Shown: one piece after another, positions 1-7,904 of the stretch | Position numbering within the stretch: the stretch's first letter is position 1 | Layout: the number at the start of each line of letters is the position of its first letter | Source: Cytophagaceae bacterium | GTDB lineage: Bacteria > Bacteroidota > Bacteroidia > Cytophagales > Spirosomataceae | NCBI GenBank assembly: GCA_947461155.1 | Contig: CANHKE010000020.1 | Location: 1 to 10,395 of the forward strand | DNA: 10,395 nt | Direction: 5' to 3' | The notes under the pieces: model-generated | The model's input: only the letters and a program-made list of their open reading frames with translations | Told to the model about the DNA's origin: nothing | Databases searched by the model: none | Position numbers and translations under genes: made by a program

Positions 1-63
1 CCAACGTCCAACGTCCAACGTCCAACGTCTAAAGTCTAACGTCCAACGTCCAACGTCTGACGG
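1..63. repeat. Tandem heptamer repeat, consensus CCAACGT, nine units
   Basis: The first 63 bases divide exactly into nine 7-base units: four CCAACGT, then CTAAAGT, CTAACGT, two more CCAACGT, and a degenerate CTGACGG. The array is cut by the window edge, so its full length is unknown. Its right end touches the stop codon of the TamB-like gene with no spacer. On the tamB sense strand the unit reads ACGTTGG. Short heptanucleotide arrays of this kind are known in cyanobacteria (STRR sequences). I recall similar ones between genes in Bacteroidota, but their function is not known to me. Variation is concentrated at the second and fourth positions of the unit. Confidence 0.9.
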
Positions 64-3000
64 CTATTTCTCCCACCACCACTTCGAAAAGCTCTTCGAA
101 AATAGCAAGCTGGCGCCTACTGTTTGATTGATTTGGTAGGAGTTTAACGAACCCGCAAGCGAGGTTTGCACGTTGCGGTTATAGGTCTTTAAGCGTAACG
201 AACCGTCGCGTTTCACAAACCATTCAAGTGCCCAATCGCCCAACAAGATCGACGGACTCGTTTGATTTCGCGCATCCGTAAAGCCCCCACTTCGCGTAAT
301 ACGCAAGCGATCATTCATGTTATAGGAAGCACGCAACTGCAGATTGGATAAGATATCCTGGGATAAAATACCACCTCCCAAATACACATCTATATTCAAA
401 TCCTTATTGATTTTATTCGCCAAATTACTCAACTGATTCGACAACATTTCCGTGACATTCCCCATCAAATTCCCAATCGCAACCCCAGTCCCACCATACG
501 GCGAAACCAATTGGCCGAATAACAAAACATTACTCACCTGACGCGTTAATTCCTGCTCATCCGTCTTAATCCGATTCGTAAAGGCCGTTACCGCCCCATT
601 CAAATGAACGTCCTTCGGATAATCCCGAATACCGATATCAAAGGAAACCGATGGCGCCAATAATCGATCTTTCAGGTTAATGGTTACATCTACCGGGTAA
701 CGCCGCTTAAATTCAGGTGAATTGCTTTTGTTCGTCGTATCTAATAAAATGGGAAACAGTGAAGCATATTGCGTGTAAACAGCCTTGATGTTTACATTTC
801 CTTCCAATGGATCACCCGTCCAAGAAATACGCGAACCACGCTGAATGGCAAATTTTTTATTAATCAAATTTTGTAGCGTAAAGGTATAATCCCCTTGATC
901 AATCGCATAATCCCCATTCATCCTAAAATCCCCCTTTTTATCCAAAGACAATTTGAGCGCCCCATTTCCATACACCCGCATGATGTCCCCCTTTTTTTGA
1001 TCAAACTGAACCTCTCCATATGCCTCCGGAGTCAAACTCAAATTCAAATCCATCGTAATGCCATCCTCCTTTAATGCAGCCGAAATCCCCTTTGGATTTA
1101 CTGCCAAATCCGTCTGAATCGACTCACTTAATAATTCATACGAATCTGCCTCCTTAACCTCCAATTCACGATCCAATGGAATAAACAAACGCGTACCACG
1201 CTCACTTTTTAAATTCGCATAGATCAGTAAATTATCCACTGTCCCCGAGATCCGCATTGGCCCAGACGCAAATCCCGTTCCATAATAATAGGACTTCGCA
1301 TCACGAACGGTATTCAACAATTTAAAGCGATTCAGATCAGCCGTCAAATTCATGTCAAACGGCTTGTCCTTCGGAAAATTCAAGGTCGCATTTAAACGAG
1401 CGGTGTTCCCTTCTGTATCTTTCAACAACCAATTCACCCCCTTAATTTGACGTGCTTGAAACTGCACCGTATCCGAAAACAAGATTTGCGTTTTTAAATA
1501 ATCGAAGGTAGTCCTCCCCCCCTGAACGGCAATTTGACCCGCAAAAACCGGATCACTAATTCCTCCCCCTACGTGCAAATTACCTGACGCCTCACCCAAT
1601 AATCCCGAAAATAAGCCCGTCGTAAAGGGCTCCAAAATCTGCAAATTCGTCTTATTCAACTCAACCTGAACATCCAATTTATTATCCTCGCCAAAGGGCT
1701 TGTACGTCCCGCTGACCGATAATACCGATTCCCCAAGTCGGTTTAAATGGTAATTCAAATCCATGAGTTGTTGGTCCGCCTGATACGTCCCCACCCCCTG
1801 AAAATTACCCATATAAAACTTATTCAATCGCAAGGAATCAATCGACAACCAGGAATCCAGACGGGTATTCTGATACCAATTCTGCAAACTGATTTCTGCA
1901 TTCATCACACCTTGCGCCTTCGTCGCAAACAATGGCCCCAATGTCCCCAGTTGAAACTTGCGCACGCGCAATTTAATCGCCTCCGTCGAGTCCGTAGAGA
2001 TACTTCCCTGAAGCGCAATCGATTGCTTTTGATTCGAGATCAACACATGTTCCGCCTTCAAGGATTGCCCTTGAATGTAGACCCGATTTTCCGGATCAAT
2101 CGACCAATCCTGACCTAAGATACGCACATACGAATCCTTAAATCGAAGGGAAAGTCCATCCTGCTCAAACTTCCAAATACCACCAAAATGCGCTGTATTT
2201 TCCTCGCCTTGCTGCTTAAAATCTAAGCCAAAATTAATGCGGTCCTGATCCCACAACGCGTCCAACTTTAAATTTTCGGTCGGCGTGAGAAAGTTCAATT
2301 GCTGCTTGCGCGACTGAAAAATCAAACTAGATGAGACCTCGGGACCCCCTAAAAATTTCGAACTTTGAAATGAAAACACCGACTGATAAAATTTGTATCC
2401 ACCCAAAACCAAGGTGTCGGGATAGGCCTCAACGCTCAAAGACAAACTACGTCCTTTGGTGATATTACCTGAAAGAACGGTGTTCCGACCCAGGTCAATC
2501 GAAGGAAAAAAGCGATCCATTAACGGGCCAATGTGATGGCAAACCACCGTGAAATCAGCCGCATATTTTTGATCGACCGCGTGCACTTTCGTCGCATAAT
2601 ACCGATTCCGTGCCGACTCATTTTTCGTGAAGTACAAACGATATTCATCCCAAAGCTGAACCAATTCCAACTGCATCCGGGTAGGTACAAAGTCCCCCGT
2701 CATTTCAACCGAAACAAACGGCGAACGCAATTGGTACTTCTTTTTAACCCCACGGGTATCCGCCGCAAACGTCACCAAATCCATGGCCAAATCAGCTTGT
2801 TTGGGTACCTGCAACAACACATCCTGAAACACAGCTCGCCCATCCAAATCATCCACATCCTGCAAAGTCACATCCAAATCAAATCGCGATTTAATGCGCA
2901 TCGGATCCGCCGTAAGATGCAATTTCGATAGGTCGGCGCGCTCCACTACCCCCTCCAACTGATACCTCGGTTTTGCCTGACGTAAATTAATTTCCCCGGT

Positions 3001-4533
3001 CATCGTCGCCACTAAATGCGAATCCTTCACAGCCACAGATCCCTTAAATAATTGCTTCTGCAAATTACCTTTCAACGCCACGCGTTTGTAGCCATATTGA
3101 TTAAAAAACAGCTCAGAAATTTGGCCATCGAAATCCACATTGGCTGATTGATTTGAGAAACCAGTACCTTTCAATTTAGCTTCCAAATCGATAGTGCCTA
3201 CATAATCTTCAAGCGCTAGCAATCGGCCTAATTTAAATTTCCGCAATTTGACAAAACCATCATACCCAGAAAAGGCCATCGAATCTTTTAAGCGCATGCT
3301 GAAATCCGCTTCCATGTAGCCCAAGCCAGTATTCAACTGACCCGATGTTTTAAAATTAACATTGCTTCCTTTGAATTTTCCCCCGAAAGAAACCGCCCCC
3401 AAGATGCGCATTTTATCAGCCGCAGGCTTTGAAATAAACACGGCTAAATCCTCTGGAAGAAACATGGATTGTTTCATTTGGAAATCCATGAGCGTCTTAT
3501 CCAAATTCGGCAAACCCACAAAATCAAAGTCTCCACGCAAGATACTTTTTCGACCAAAACCAAGCGCAAACTGACGTAATTTCAAATTATCGACAGTACC
3601 AGACAGTAAGCCATTTAGCTTGTACGTCCCTTTGTAAGGCGCCATCGCCTCAATGAATTTACTGACATCGGCACTAGTCAAACGCGAATTAACCAAATGC
3701 GCTTGCATGTTCGCGCGCGTAATCCACTGCGTCAAATCATCGATTTTCTTGTAATTCACCACAAAGCGGTCACTGATCCAGGAATCGTTTATCCGTAATC
3801 CCAATTGATCAAAACGCATTTGTTTGTCGGAGATCATAAACTGCGTATCCAACCTTTTAATACACAAATTGGTTTGTGGTGCGATGGCATTAAAGCCAAT
3901 TGTACGTAAACCAATCGTATCTCCTTTGGAATAAAACTGGTGCACAATGGAATTGATATGAGCGATCTCAAAGTGTGACAAATCAAAATGCTGGGGGGTA
4001 GCCGTATTTTTGACTTGTTCGTCGTCCAAAATAAACGACCCATCCACCACCTCTGCTTCCTTAATCACGAAGACGCTTGAACCAGTTTGTGGACCCGTGC
4101 TAGTGCGATTTACCCACGCAATAATTTGATCGATAAAATGATTTAGATTAACGGTACCGTTCTTTTTTTCAAGAATCAAATGCACGCGTGGTTGGTATAA
4201 ACGCGCATAATCCATCGTAGGCCTACCAGATTGCAAAAACAAATCAGCGATACTGAAATTGATATCCAGCTTCTCGATGTAGATCATTTCTTTGCCCCAC
4301 GGATCTTTGACACGCAAACCCTTTAAACTAAGTTCATCAAAAAACTTGATTTGAATGCCTTGTAGGGTCAAGGGATATCCGATGGCCTTTTCAATTTTAG
4401 GGCTAAAATATTGGGCTAAAAGAGTTTGATTGGCCGGGGCACGCAGCAGAAGAATACAGGTGAAAACAAGCAAAAAGAATCCCAACAATCCATATAGGAC
4501 CGATTTAGCGAGGATCTTTAGGTATTTTACCAT
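64..4533 (-). CDS. tamB: TamB-like translocation/assembly module protein (DUF490, AsmA-like superfamily)
   Basis: This encodes a 1489-residue envelope protein of the TamB/AsmA-like group. In Proteobacteria TamB is anchored in the inner membrane, spans the periplasm as a long beta groove, and has been linked to outer-membrane protein assembly and phospholipid transport to the outer membrane. Residues about 10-31 form a single hydrophobic segment after a short basic N terminus, fitting a signal anchor. The rest is almost entirely alternating beta-strand sequence. The last 400 or so residues resemble the TamB C-terminal domain, with the typical late stretch LFGQLVSPYGG and then a conserved-looking YLGGGILSQ region. 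Length is within the range usual for Bacteroidota homologues. I chose the ATG at 4533 because the anchor follows it directly. The alternative start at 4581 adds 16 residues and would overlap the start of tsaD. No strong ribosome binding site is seen. The usual outer-membrane partner (TamA or TamL) is not upstream, and the downstream side lies outside the window. Family assignment is firm, exact role inferred. Confidence 0.88.
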   Translation of the reverse strand: MVKYLKILAKSVLYGLLGFFLLVFTCILLLRAPANQTLLAQYFSPKIEKAIGYPLTLQGIQIKFFDELSLKGLRVKDPWGKEMIYIEKLDINFSIADLFLQSGRPTMDYARLYQPRVHLILEKKNGTVNLNHFIDQIIAWVNRTSTGPQTGSSVFVIKEAEVVDGSFILDDEQVKNTATPQHFDLSHFEIAHINSIVHQFYSKGDTIGLRTIGFNAIAPQTNLCIKRLDTQFMISDKQMRFDQLGLRINDSWISDRFVVNYKKIDDLTQWITRANMQAHLVNSRLTSADVSKFIEAMAPYKGTYKLNGLLSGTVDNLKLRQFALGFGRKSILRGDFDFVGLPNLDKTLMDFQMKQSMFLPEDLAVFISKPAADKMRILGAVSFGGKFKGSNVNFKTSGQLNTGLGYMEADFSMRLKDSMAFSGYDGFVKLRKFKLGRLLALEDYVGTIDLEAKLKGTGFSNQSANVDFDGQISELFFNQYGYKRVALKGNLQKQLFKGSVAVKDSHLVATMTGEINLRQAKPRYQLEGVVERADLSKLHLTADPMRIKSRFDLDVTLQDVDDLDGRAVFQDVLLQVPKQADLAMDLVTFAADTRGVKKKYQLRSPFVSVEMTGDFVPTRMQLELVQLWDEYRLYFTKNESARNRYYATKVHAVDQKYAADFTVVCHHIGPLMDRFFPSIDLGRNTVLSGNITKGRSLSLSVEAYPDTLVLGGYKFYQSVFSFQSSKFLGGPEVSSSLIFQSRKQQLNFLTPTENLKLDALWDQDRINFGLDFKQQGEENTAHFGGIWKFEQDGLSLRFKDSYVRILGQDWSIDPENRVYIQGQSLKAEHVLISNQKQSIALQGSISTDSTEAIKLRVRKFQLGTLGPLFATKAQGVMNAEISLQNWYQNTRLDSWLSIDSLRLNKFYMGNFQGVGTYQADQQLMDLNYHLNRLGESVLSVSGTYKPFGEDNKLDVQVELNKTNLQILEPFTTGLFSGLLGEASGNLHVGGGISDPVFAGQIAVQGGRTTFDYLKTQILFSDTVQFQARQIKGVNWLLKDTEGNTARLNATLNFPKDKPFDMNLTADLNRFKLLNTVRDAKSYYYGTGFASGPMRISGTVDNLLIYANLKSERGTRLFIPLDRELEVKEADSYELLSESIQTDLAVNPKGISAALKEDGITMDLNLSLTPEAYGEVQFDQKKGDIMRVYGNGALKLSLDKKGDFRMNGDYAIDQGDYTFTLQNLINKKFAIQRGSRISWTGDPLEGNVNIKAVYTQYASLFPILLDTTNKSNSPEFKRRYPVDVTINLKDRLLAPSVSFDIGIRDYPKDVHLNGAVTAFTNRIKTDEQELTRQVSNVLLFGQLVSPYGGTGVAIGNLMGNVTEMLSNQLSNLANKINKDLNIDVYLGGGILSQDILSNLQLRASYNMNDRLRITRSGGFTDARNQTSPSILLGDWALEWFVKRDGSLRLKTYNRNVQTSLAGSLNSYQINQTVGASLLFSKSFSKWWWEK

Positions 4534-4539
4534 GTTTAC

Positions 4540-4558
4540 TATTTTTGCCCTATTTTTG
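4540..4558 (+). promoter_or_regulatory. Two tandem Bacteroidota -7 boxes upstream of tsaD
   Basis: TATTTTTG occurs at 4540-4547 and again at 4551-4558. Both match the Bacteroidota -7 consensus TAnnTTTG exactly. They form an 11-bp direct repeat, TATTTTTGCCC then TATTTTTGCAG. The second box ends seven bases before the tsaD ATG, so a transcript from it would be leaderless or nearly so. The first would give a leader of roughly 10-15 bases. No clear TTG -33 element is seen 17-23 bp upstream of either box, which lowers confidence. The tsaD side has no Shine-Dalgarno sequence, in keeping with the phylum. Confidence 0.5.
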
Positions 4559-4565
4559 CAGACAA

Positions 4566-5564
4566 ATGGTCCTACTAGCAATCGAATCTTCGTGTGACGA
4601 AACTTCCGCAGCCGTACTGGTTAACGGAGAATTAAAGTCAAATATTATCTCCACCCAATTGATACATACCGAATGGGGTGGCGTCGTTCCCGAGTTAGCC
4701 AGTAGAGAACATCAAAAAGCGATCATTCCGGTCGTTCAAGAGGCTCTGCAAAAAGCAAATATAAACAAAAATGACCTGAATGCCATTGCATTTACACGTG
4801 GCCCAGGATTGTTGGGTGCCCTACTCGTAGGAACCTCCTTTGCTAAAGCCCTTTCCCTGAGTTTACAGATTCCGCTCATCGAGGTAAATCACATGCAGGC
4901 GCACGTATTGGCTCATTTCATCGAAGAACCTCGGCCACAATTTCCGTTCCTTTGCCTGACCGTGAGCGGTGGCCATACCCAATTAGTCTGGGTGACATCC
5001 GCACTCGAGATGGAGGTGATTGGCGAAACACAAGACGATGCGGTAGGGGAAGCCTTTGACAAAACGGCTAAGTTGATCGGATTGCCTTATCCGGGTGGTC
5101 CGCTCATCGATAAATTTGCCAAAGAAGGAAACCCCGACAAATTCCCATTCTCCTTGGGCGAAATGCCAGGATTGAACTTTTCATTTTCCGGCATCAAAAC
5201 CGCCATCCTCTACTTCCTGCAAAAAGAAACGCAGAAGAACCCCAATTTTATTGAGGAAAATAAGGCCGACATCTGTGCGTCGGTTCAAAAAACGCTCATC
5301 GACATGCTGTTGCGAAAGGTAAAAAAAGCGATGCGGGAGAAAAATTGCCAGCAAATCGCCATAGCGGGGGGTGTATCGGCGAATTCGGGTTTACGTAGTC
5401 GGCTGCAAGAAATGGGTGCCGAAGCTGGCTGGGATGTGTTCATCCCCGCCTTTCAATATTGCACCGATAATGCGGGCATGATTGCCATGGCAGGTCATTT
5501 CAAATACGAAGCGGGGGAATTTACGGATCAGGACGTTGCGCCGTTAGCGCGGTATTCGCTGTAA
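4566..5564 (+). CDS. tsaD: tRNA N6-adenosine threonylcarbamoyltransferase TsaD
   Basis: TsaD (Kae1/YgjD/Gcp) transfers the threonylcarbamoyl group from threonylcarbamoyl-AMP to A37 of tRNAs reading ANN codons, making t6A. In bacteria it works with TsaB and TsaE in the cytoplasm. The 332-residue length is normal for the family. Visible landmarks in order: ESSCDET at 7-13, the metal-binding NHMQAH at 108-113 (H109 and H113), the nucleotide-binding SGGHTQL at 134-140, FDKTAKLIGLPYPGG at 164-178, AGGVSANSGLR at 267-277, and CTDNAGMIA at 299-307 with the expected metal-ligand Asp301. All look intact. The ATG at 4566 is chosen because family members begin with this short lead into the first beta strand. 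An in-frame TTG at 4545 would add seven residues and overlap the promoter candidate. The gene is divergent from tamB and convergent with the purA cluster. It is the only plus-strand gene here. Confidence 0.97.
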   Translation: MVLLAIESSCDETSAAVLVNGELKSNIISTQLIHTEWGGVVPELASREHQKAIIPVVQEALQKANINKNDLNAIAFTRGPGLLGALLVGTSFAKALSLSLQIPLIEVNHMQAHVLAHFIEEPRPQFPFLCLTVSGGHTQLVWVTSALEMEVIGETQDDAVGEAFDKTAKLIGLPYPGGPLIDKFAKEGNPDKFPFSLGEMPGLNFSFSGIKTAILYFLQKETQKNPNFIEENKADICASVQKTLIDMLLRKVKKAMREKNCQQIAIAGGVSANSGLRSRLQEMGAEAGWDVFIPAFQYCTDNAGMIAMAGHFKYEAGEFTDQDVAPLARYSL

Positions 5565-5565
5565 T

Positions 5566-5625
5566 CTCCAGGTTAAAACCTGAGGCGATCAAAAAAACCT
5601 AGTAACCCCAGGTTTTAACCTGGGG
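5566..5625. repeat. Paired 20-bp palindromes in inverted orientation between convergent genes
   Basis: Copy 1 (5566-5585) is CTCCAGGTTAAAACCTGAGG and copy 2 (5606-5625) is CCCCAGGTTTTAACCTGGGG. Each is nearly self-complementary; copy 2 has perfect 9-base arms around TT. The reverse complement of copy 2 matches copy 1 at 18 of 20 positions, so they can also pair with each other across the 20-base spacer, which contains a run of seven A. The element sits between the ends of tsaD and the opposing minus-strand gene. It could act as a bidirectional transcription terminator. Alternatively it is a REP-type dispersed palindrome: similar CCAGGTT/AACCTGG palindromes seem familiar from Bacteroidota genomes, but I cannot confirm copy number from this window. 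Confidence 0.75.
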
Positions 5626-5629
5626 ATTC

Positions 5630-5642
5630 TACGCGAAGCGTA
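5630..5642 (-). terminator. Small hairpin right after the last gene of the minus-strand cluster
   Basis: TACGC-GAA-GCGTA is a 5-bp stem with a 3-base loop, beginning two bases after the stop codon (5646-5644) of the 155-residue protein. There is no U-tract directly after it, so on its own it is a weak terminator. It may act together with the larger palindromes at 5566-5625. Confidence 0.3.
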
Positions 5643-5643
5643 T

Positions 5644-6111
5644 CTACACTAATGATTTCAACGCATTCCAAAACGCCATTTTCAAGGCCTTTTCCTCATC
5701 CGTTAACGTCGAAATAAATCGCGGGAAATAATACATTTTACTCGCCCCTATGGTCACCACTTCTTGCGCTTGTAAACCAGCCAAAGCCTGTTCACCCAAG
5801 AAAATGTAGCGCGTTGCAGGGGTCTTTTCAACAAATTCAGCCAGAGGCACTTGAATTTCCGAAGGATCTAACACCGCCCAATCCGTAGCCGGAAGCACCA
5901 AAGGCGGCGCAGAAAAAATCAAGGATAATCGAGACTTTTCCAAATCTGAAATATCCCCAATAATTAACCAAGGAGTAGAAACTTGTGGTATGTATGCAGC
6001 TTCGACTGCCTCCACCGGAACCTCCTCTACCAGACCTTGCGGTCGGTCTGCAGGAACCCAATAGATGACATCATCCACATATAAAGCCGCTAAATCTACT
6101 CCCTGATCCAT
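5644..6111 (-). CDS. Uncharacterised 155-residue protein downstream of purA; possible DNA polymerase III psi (HolD)-like
   Basis: I do not recognise this protein with confidence. It is soluble and acidic, with no signal peptide, membrane segment or cysteine. It contains a hydrophobic beta-type strand at 48-52 (WLIIG), a helix-like region at 53-66, a second strand and turn at 101-114 (RYIFLGEQALAGLQ), and a C-terminal stretch YYFPRFISTLTDEEK followed by an amphipathic helix ending KMAFWNALKSL at 144-154. This order, and the closing pattern of a small residue, several polar residues, K/R, W and then a short helix, resemble psi subunits of DNA polymerase III. That match is by eye only and psi is poorly conserved. 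I chose the ATG at 6111 because it lies two bases after the purA stop; an earlier ATG at 6141 would overlap purA by 28 bases. The tight spacing suggests co-translation with purA. That the gene is real is likely; its function is unknown. Confidence 0.75.
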   Translation of the reverse strand: MDQGVDLAALYVDDVIYWVPADRPQGLVEEVPVEAVEAAYIPQVSTPWLIIGDISDLEKSRLSLIFSAPPLVLPATDWAVLDPSEIQVPLAEFVEKTPATRYIFLGEQALAGLQAQEVVTIGASKMYYFPRFISTLTDEEKALKMAFWNALKSLV

Positions 6112-6116
6112 ATTTA
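6109..6116 (-). promoter_or_regulatory. purA stop / downstream start junction TAA-AT-ATG
   Basis: On the minus strand the purA stop TAA (6116-6114) is followed by two bases and then the ATG of the next gene (6111-6109). No separate ribosome binding site is visible, so the downstream gene probably depends on ribosomes finishing purA. This junction decides the start I chose for the 155-residue protein. Confidence 0.6.
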
Positions 6117-7394
6117 TGCCAATGAACCGCGCAACACACAAGCCTCACGATCTGGGCCCGTTGAAATAAAGTTGATCGGTAAATCTAAATGCTTCTCTAA
6201 GAATTTAATATAAGCCGAAAGCTCCGCTGGCAATTCCTCAAAACGACGCATACCCTCCAACGAGCAATTCCATCCTTTCAAGGTTTCATAAACAGGCTTC
6301 ACTTTGATATCCGTAATCTCAAAAGGGATTTGATCCGTCACTGTTCCATCCGGCATTTCGTATCCCGTACACACTAAAATTTCCTCAAAAATATTCAAGA
6401 CATCGGCCTTCATCATGATTAATTGAGTCACCCCATTAATCATCATCGCATATTTCAAGGCTGGTAAATCGATCCAACCGCACCGACGCGGCCGACCAGT
6501 CGTCGAACCAAATTCACGACCTTCCTGACGCATACGCTCACCCACCTCGTCTTCCAATTCCGTAGGGAATGGACCCGAACCCACACGCGTCGCATAAGCT
6601 TTAAAAATACCAAACACCTCGCCAATATTCTTAGGCGCCACACCCAGACCCGTGCAAGCACCGGCCGTAATTGTGTTGGATGAAGTCACGAATGGATAAG
6701 AACCAAAGTCAACGTCCAATAAGGATCCCTGAGCACCTTCAGCCAAAATCGTCTTGCCTGCTTGGATCGCATGATTCACCGAATATTCCGAATCCACTAA
6801 ATGGAATTCCTTCATAAACGCAACCGCCTCAAAGAATTCCTTCTCCGCTGCAGCTAAATCATATTCAAATTTATAGACATCCAAAATCGCCTTGTGACGA
6901 TCAACCAATGCCTGGTATTTAGTAGGAAAATCCGGAGAAATCATATCCCCCACACGCAATCCTTGGCGTGAAATTTTATCTGTGTACGTGGGCCCAATAC
7001 CCTTCAACGTCGAACCAATCTTCGCATCCCCCTTTGCTTTTTCATACGCTGCATCCAATAACCGGTGCGTGGGTAAAATGATCGAAGCTTTTTTCGAAAT
7101 CTCCAGATTCTTACGCAAATCCAAATTAAAATGCGCCAAGCCTTCAATTTCCTTTTTGAAAATAATCGGATCTAATACCACCCCATTTCCAATGATATTC
7201 TGTACTTCTTGACGGAAAATGCCCGAGGGGATTTGATGCAAAACATGCTTAAAACCATCAAATTCAAGTGTGTGACCTGCATTTGGCCCACCTTGAAAAC
7301 GTGCCACTACTTGGTAACGAGGCGCTAAAACATCCACAATCTTTCCCTTGCCTTCATCTCCCCACTGTAAGCCTAATAATACATCAACTGCCAT
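6114..7394 (-). CDS. purA: Adenylosuccinate synthetase
   Basis: PurA joins IMP and aspartate using GTP to give adenylosuccinate, the first committed step from IMP to AMP, in the cytoplasm. The 426-residue length is typical for bacterial enzymes. Landmarks are intact: the GTP-binding loop WGDEGKGK at 11-18 with catalytic Asp13, GPNAGHT at 36-42 with catalytic His41, GIGPTYTDK at 132-140, the IMP-binding region around EGAQGSLLDVD at 219-229, TTGRPRRCGW at 298-307, the guanine-binding KADVLN at 329-334, and STGPDRE at 411-417. The ATG at 7394 gives the standard N terminus. It lies 24 bp after the Fur-family gene, an AT-rich gap with no clear hairpin or promoter, so the two are probably co-transcribed. 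PurA of E. coli is inhibited by (p)ppGpp, which matters because the alarmone enzyme gene lies upstream in the same run of genes. Confidence 0.98.
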   Translation of the reverse strand: MAVDVLLGLQWGDEGKGKIVDVLAPRYQVVARFQGGPNAGHTLEFDGFKHVLHQIPSGIFRQEVQNIIGNGVVLDPIIFKKEIEGLAHFNLDLRKNLEISKKASIILPTHRLLDAAYEKAKGDAKIGSTLKGIGPTYTDKISRQGLRVGDMISPDFPTKYQALVDRHKAILDVYKFEYDLAAAEKEFFEAVAFMKEFHLVDSEYSVNHAIQAGKTILAEGAQGSLLDVDFGSYPFVTSSNTITAGACTGLGVAPKNIGEVFGIFKAYATRVGSGPFPTELEDEVGERMRQEGREFGSTTGRPRRCGWIDLPALKYAMMINGVTQLIMMKADVLNIFEEILVCTGYEMPDGTVTDQIPFEITDIKVKPVYETLKGWNCSLEGMRRFEELPAELSAYIKFLEKHLDLPINFISTGPDREACVLRGSLA

Positions 7395-7418
7395 AAAATT
7401 GTAATCTATATGATAAAA

Positions 7419-7904
7419 TTATTCTTGAGAATGCGCTTGGTACTGATCCCGAAACTCACATTGCTTCTTGGTACAGGATCCATAAAAAATTAACGAGTGG
7501 TGCATGACATTGAAATGTAACATTTCCCCCACTAAACTCTGAATCGTTTGCACACGCGGATCGCAAAATTCCGTCACCTTGTGGCAATCCGTACAAATTA
7601 AATGATCATGCTGCCGGCGTCCATACGACTTTTCAAATTGCGCCTGATTGCGACCAAACTGATGTTTGGCAACCAAATCACACTCAACCAAAACGTCTAG
7701 GGTATTATAAACTGTCGCCCGTGAAACCTGATATTTCTTGTTTTTCATGGAGATATACAACTCCTCCACATCAAAGTGATCATCGCGCAAATAAATCTCT
7801 TCCAAAATCGCAAAGCGCTCCGGTGTCTTCCGCAAACCCTTGTTTTCCAAGTATGCTGTGAAAATCTTTTTAACCGAATCGAACTTCTCTATTTCTGCGG
7901 ACAT
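7419..7904 (-). CDS. Fur-family metal-dependent transcriptional regulator
   Basis: A 161-residue Fur-family protein: an N-terminal winged-helix DNA-binding domain and a C-terminal metal-binding dimerisation domain. Visible features are [13 protein letters not shown] at 25-37, a histidine at 43 in DDHFDVEEL, the recognition helix [12 protein letters not shown] at 61-72, and [15 protein letters not shown] at 96-110 carrying H99, H101, C104 and C107. [10 protein letters not shown] follows at 135-144, with a second cysteine pair C144 and C149. The CX2C plus CX4C pairs form the usual structural zinc site; the CX4C spacing matches E. coli Fur, whereas PerR proteins usually have a second CX2C. That favours Fur over PerR, but which metal it senses (iron, zinc or peroxide through iron) cannot be settled from sequence. 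It lies between rel and purA on the same strand, so its own expression may track that of the cluster. No Fur box is evident upstream. Confidence 0.93.
   Translation of the reverse strand: MSAEIEKFDSVKKIFTAYLENKGLRKTPERFAILEEIYLRDDHFDVEELYISMKNKKYQVSRATVYNTLDVLVECDLVAKHQFGRNQAQFEKSYGRRQHDHLICTDCHKVTEFCDPRVQTIQSLVGEMLHFNVMHHSLIFYGSCTKKQCEFRDQYQAHSQE

Noticed and set aside
1747..2931. Plus-strand open frames opposite tamB (for example 1747-2118 and 2533-2931)
   Set aside because: They lie antisense to a strong long coding region, are rich in R, H, I and P as expected from shadow translation, and match no known family.
4563..4570. ACCATTTG on the minus strand as a -7 box for tamB
   Set aside because: It mismatches both TA positions of TAnnTTTG and overlaps the tsaD start codon; too weak to list as a promoter.
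4534..4581. 16-residue N-terminal extension of the TamB-like protein
   Set aside because: It overlaps the tsaD start and promoter region, and the signal anchor follows directly after the ATG at 4533.
7395..7418. AT-rich gap between the Fur-family gene and purA as a Fur operator
   Set aside because: Only imperfect symmetry is present and it does not resemble the GATAATGATAATCATTATC-type box.
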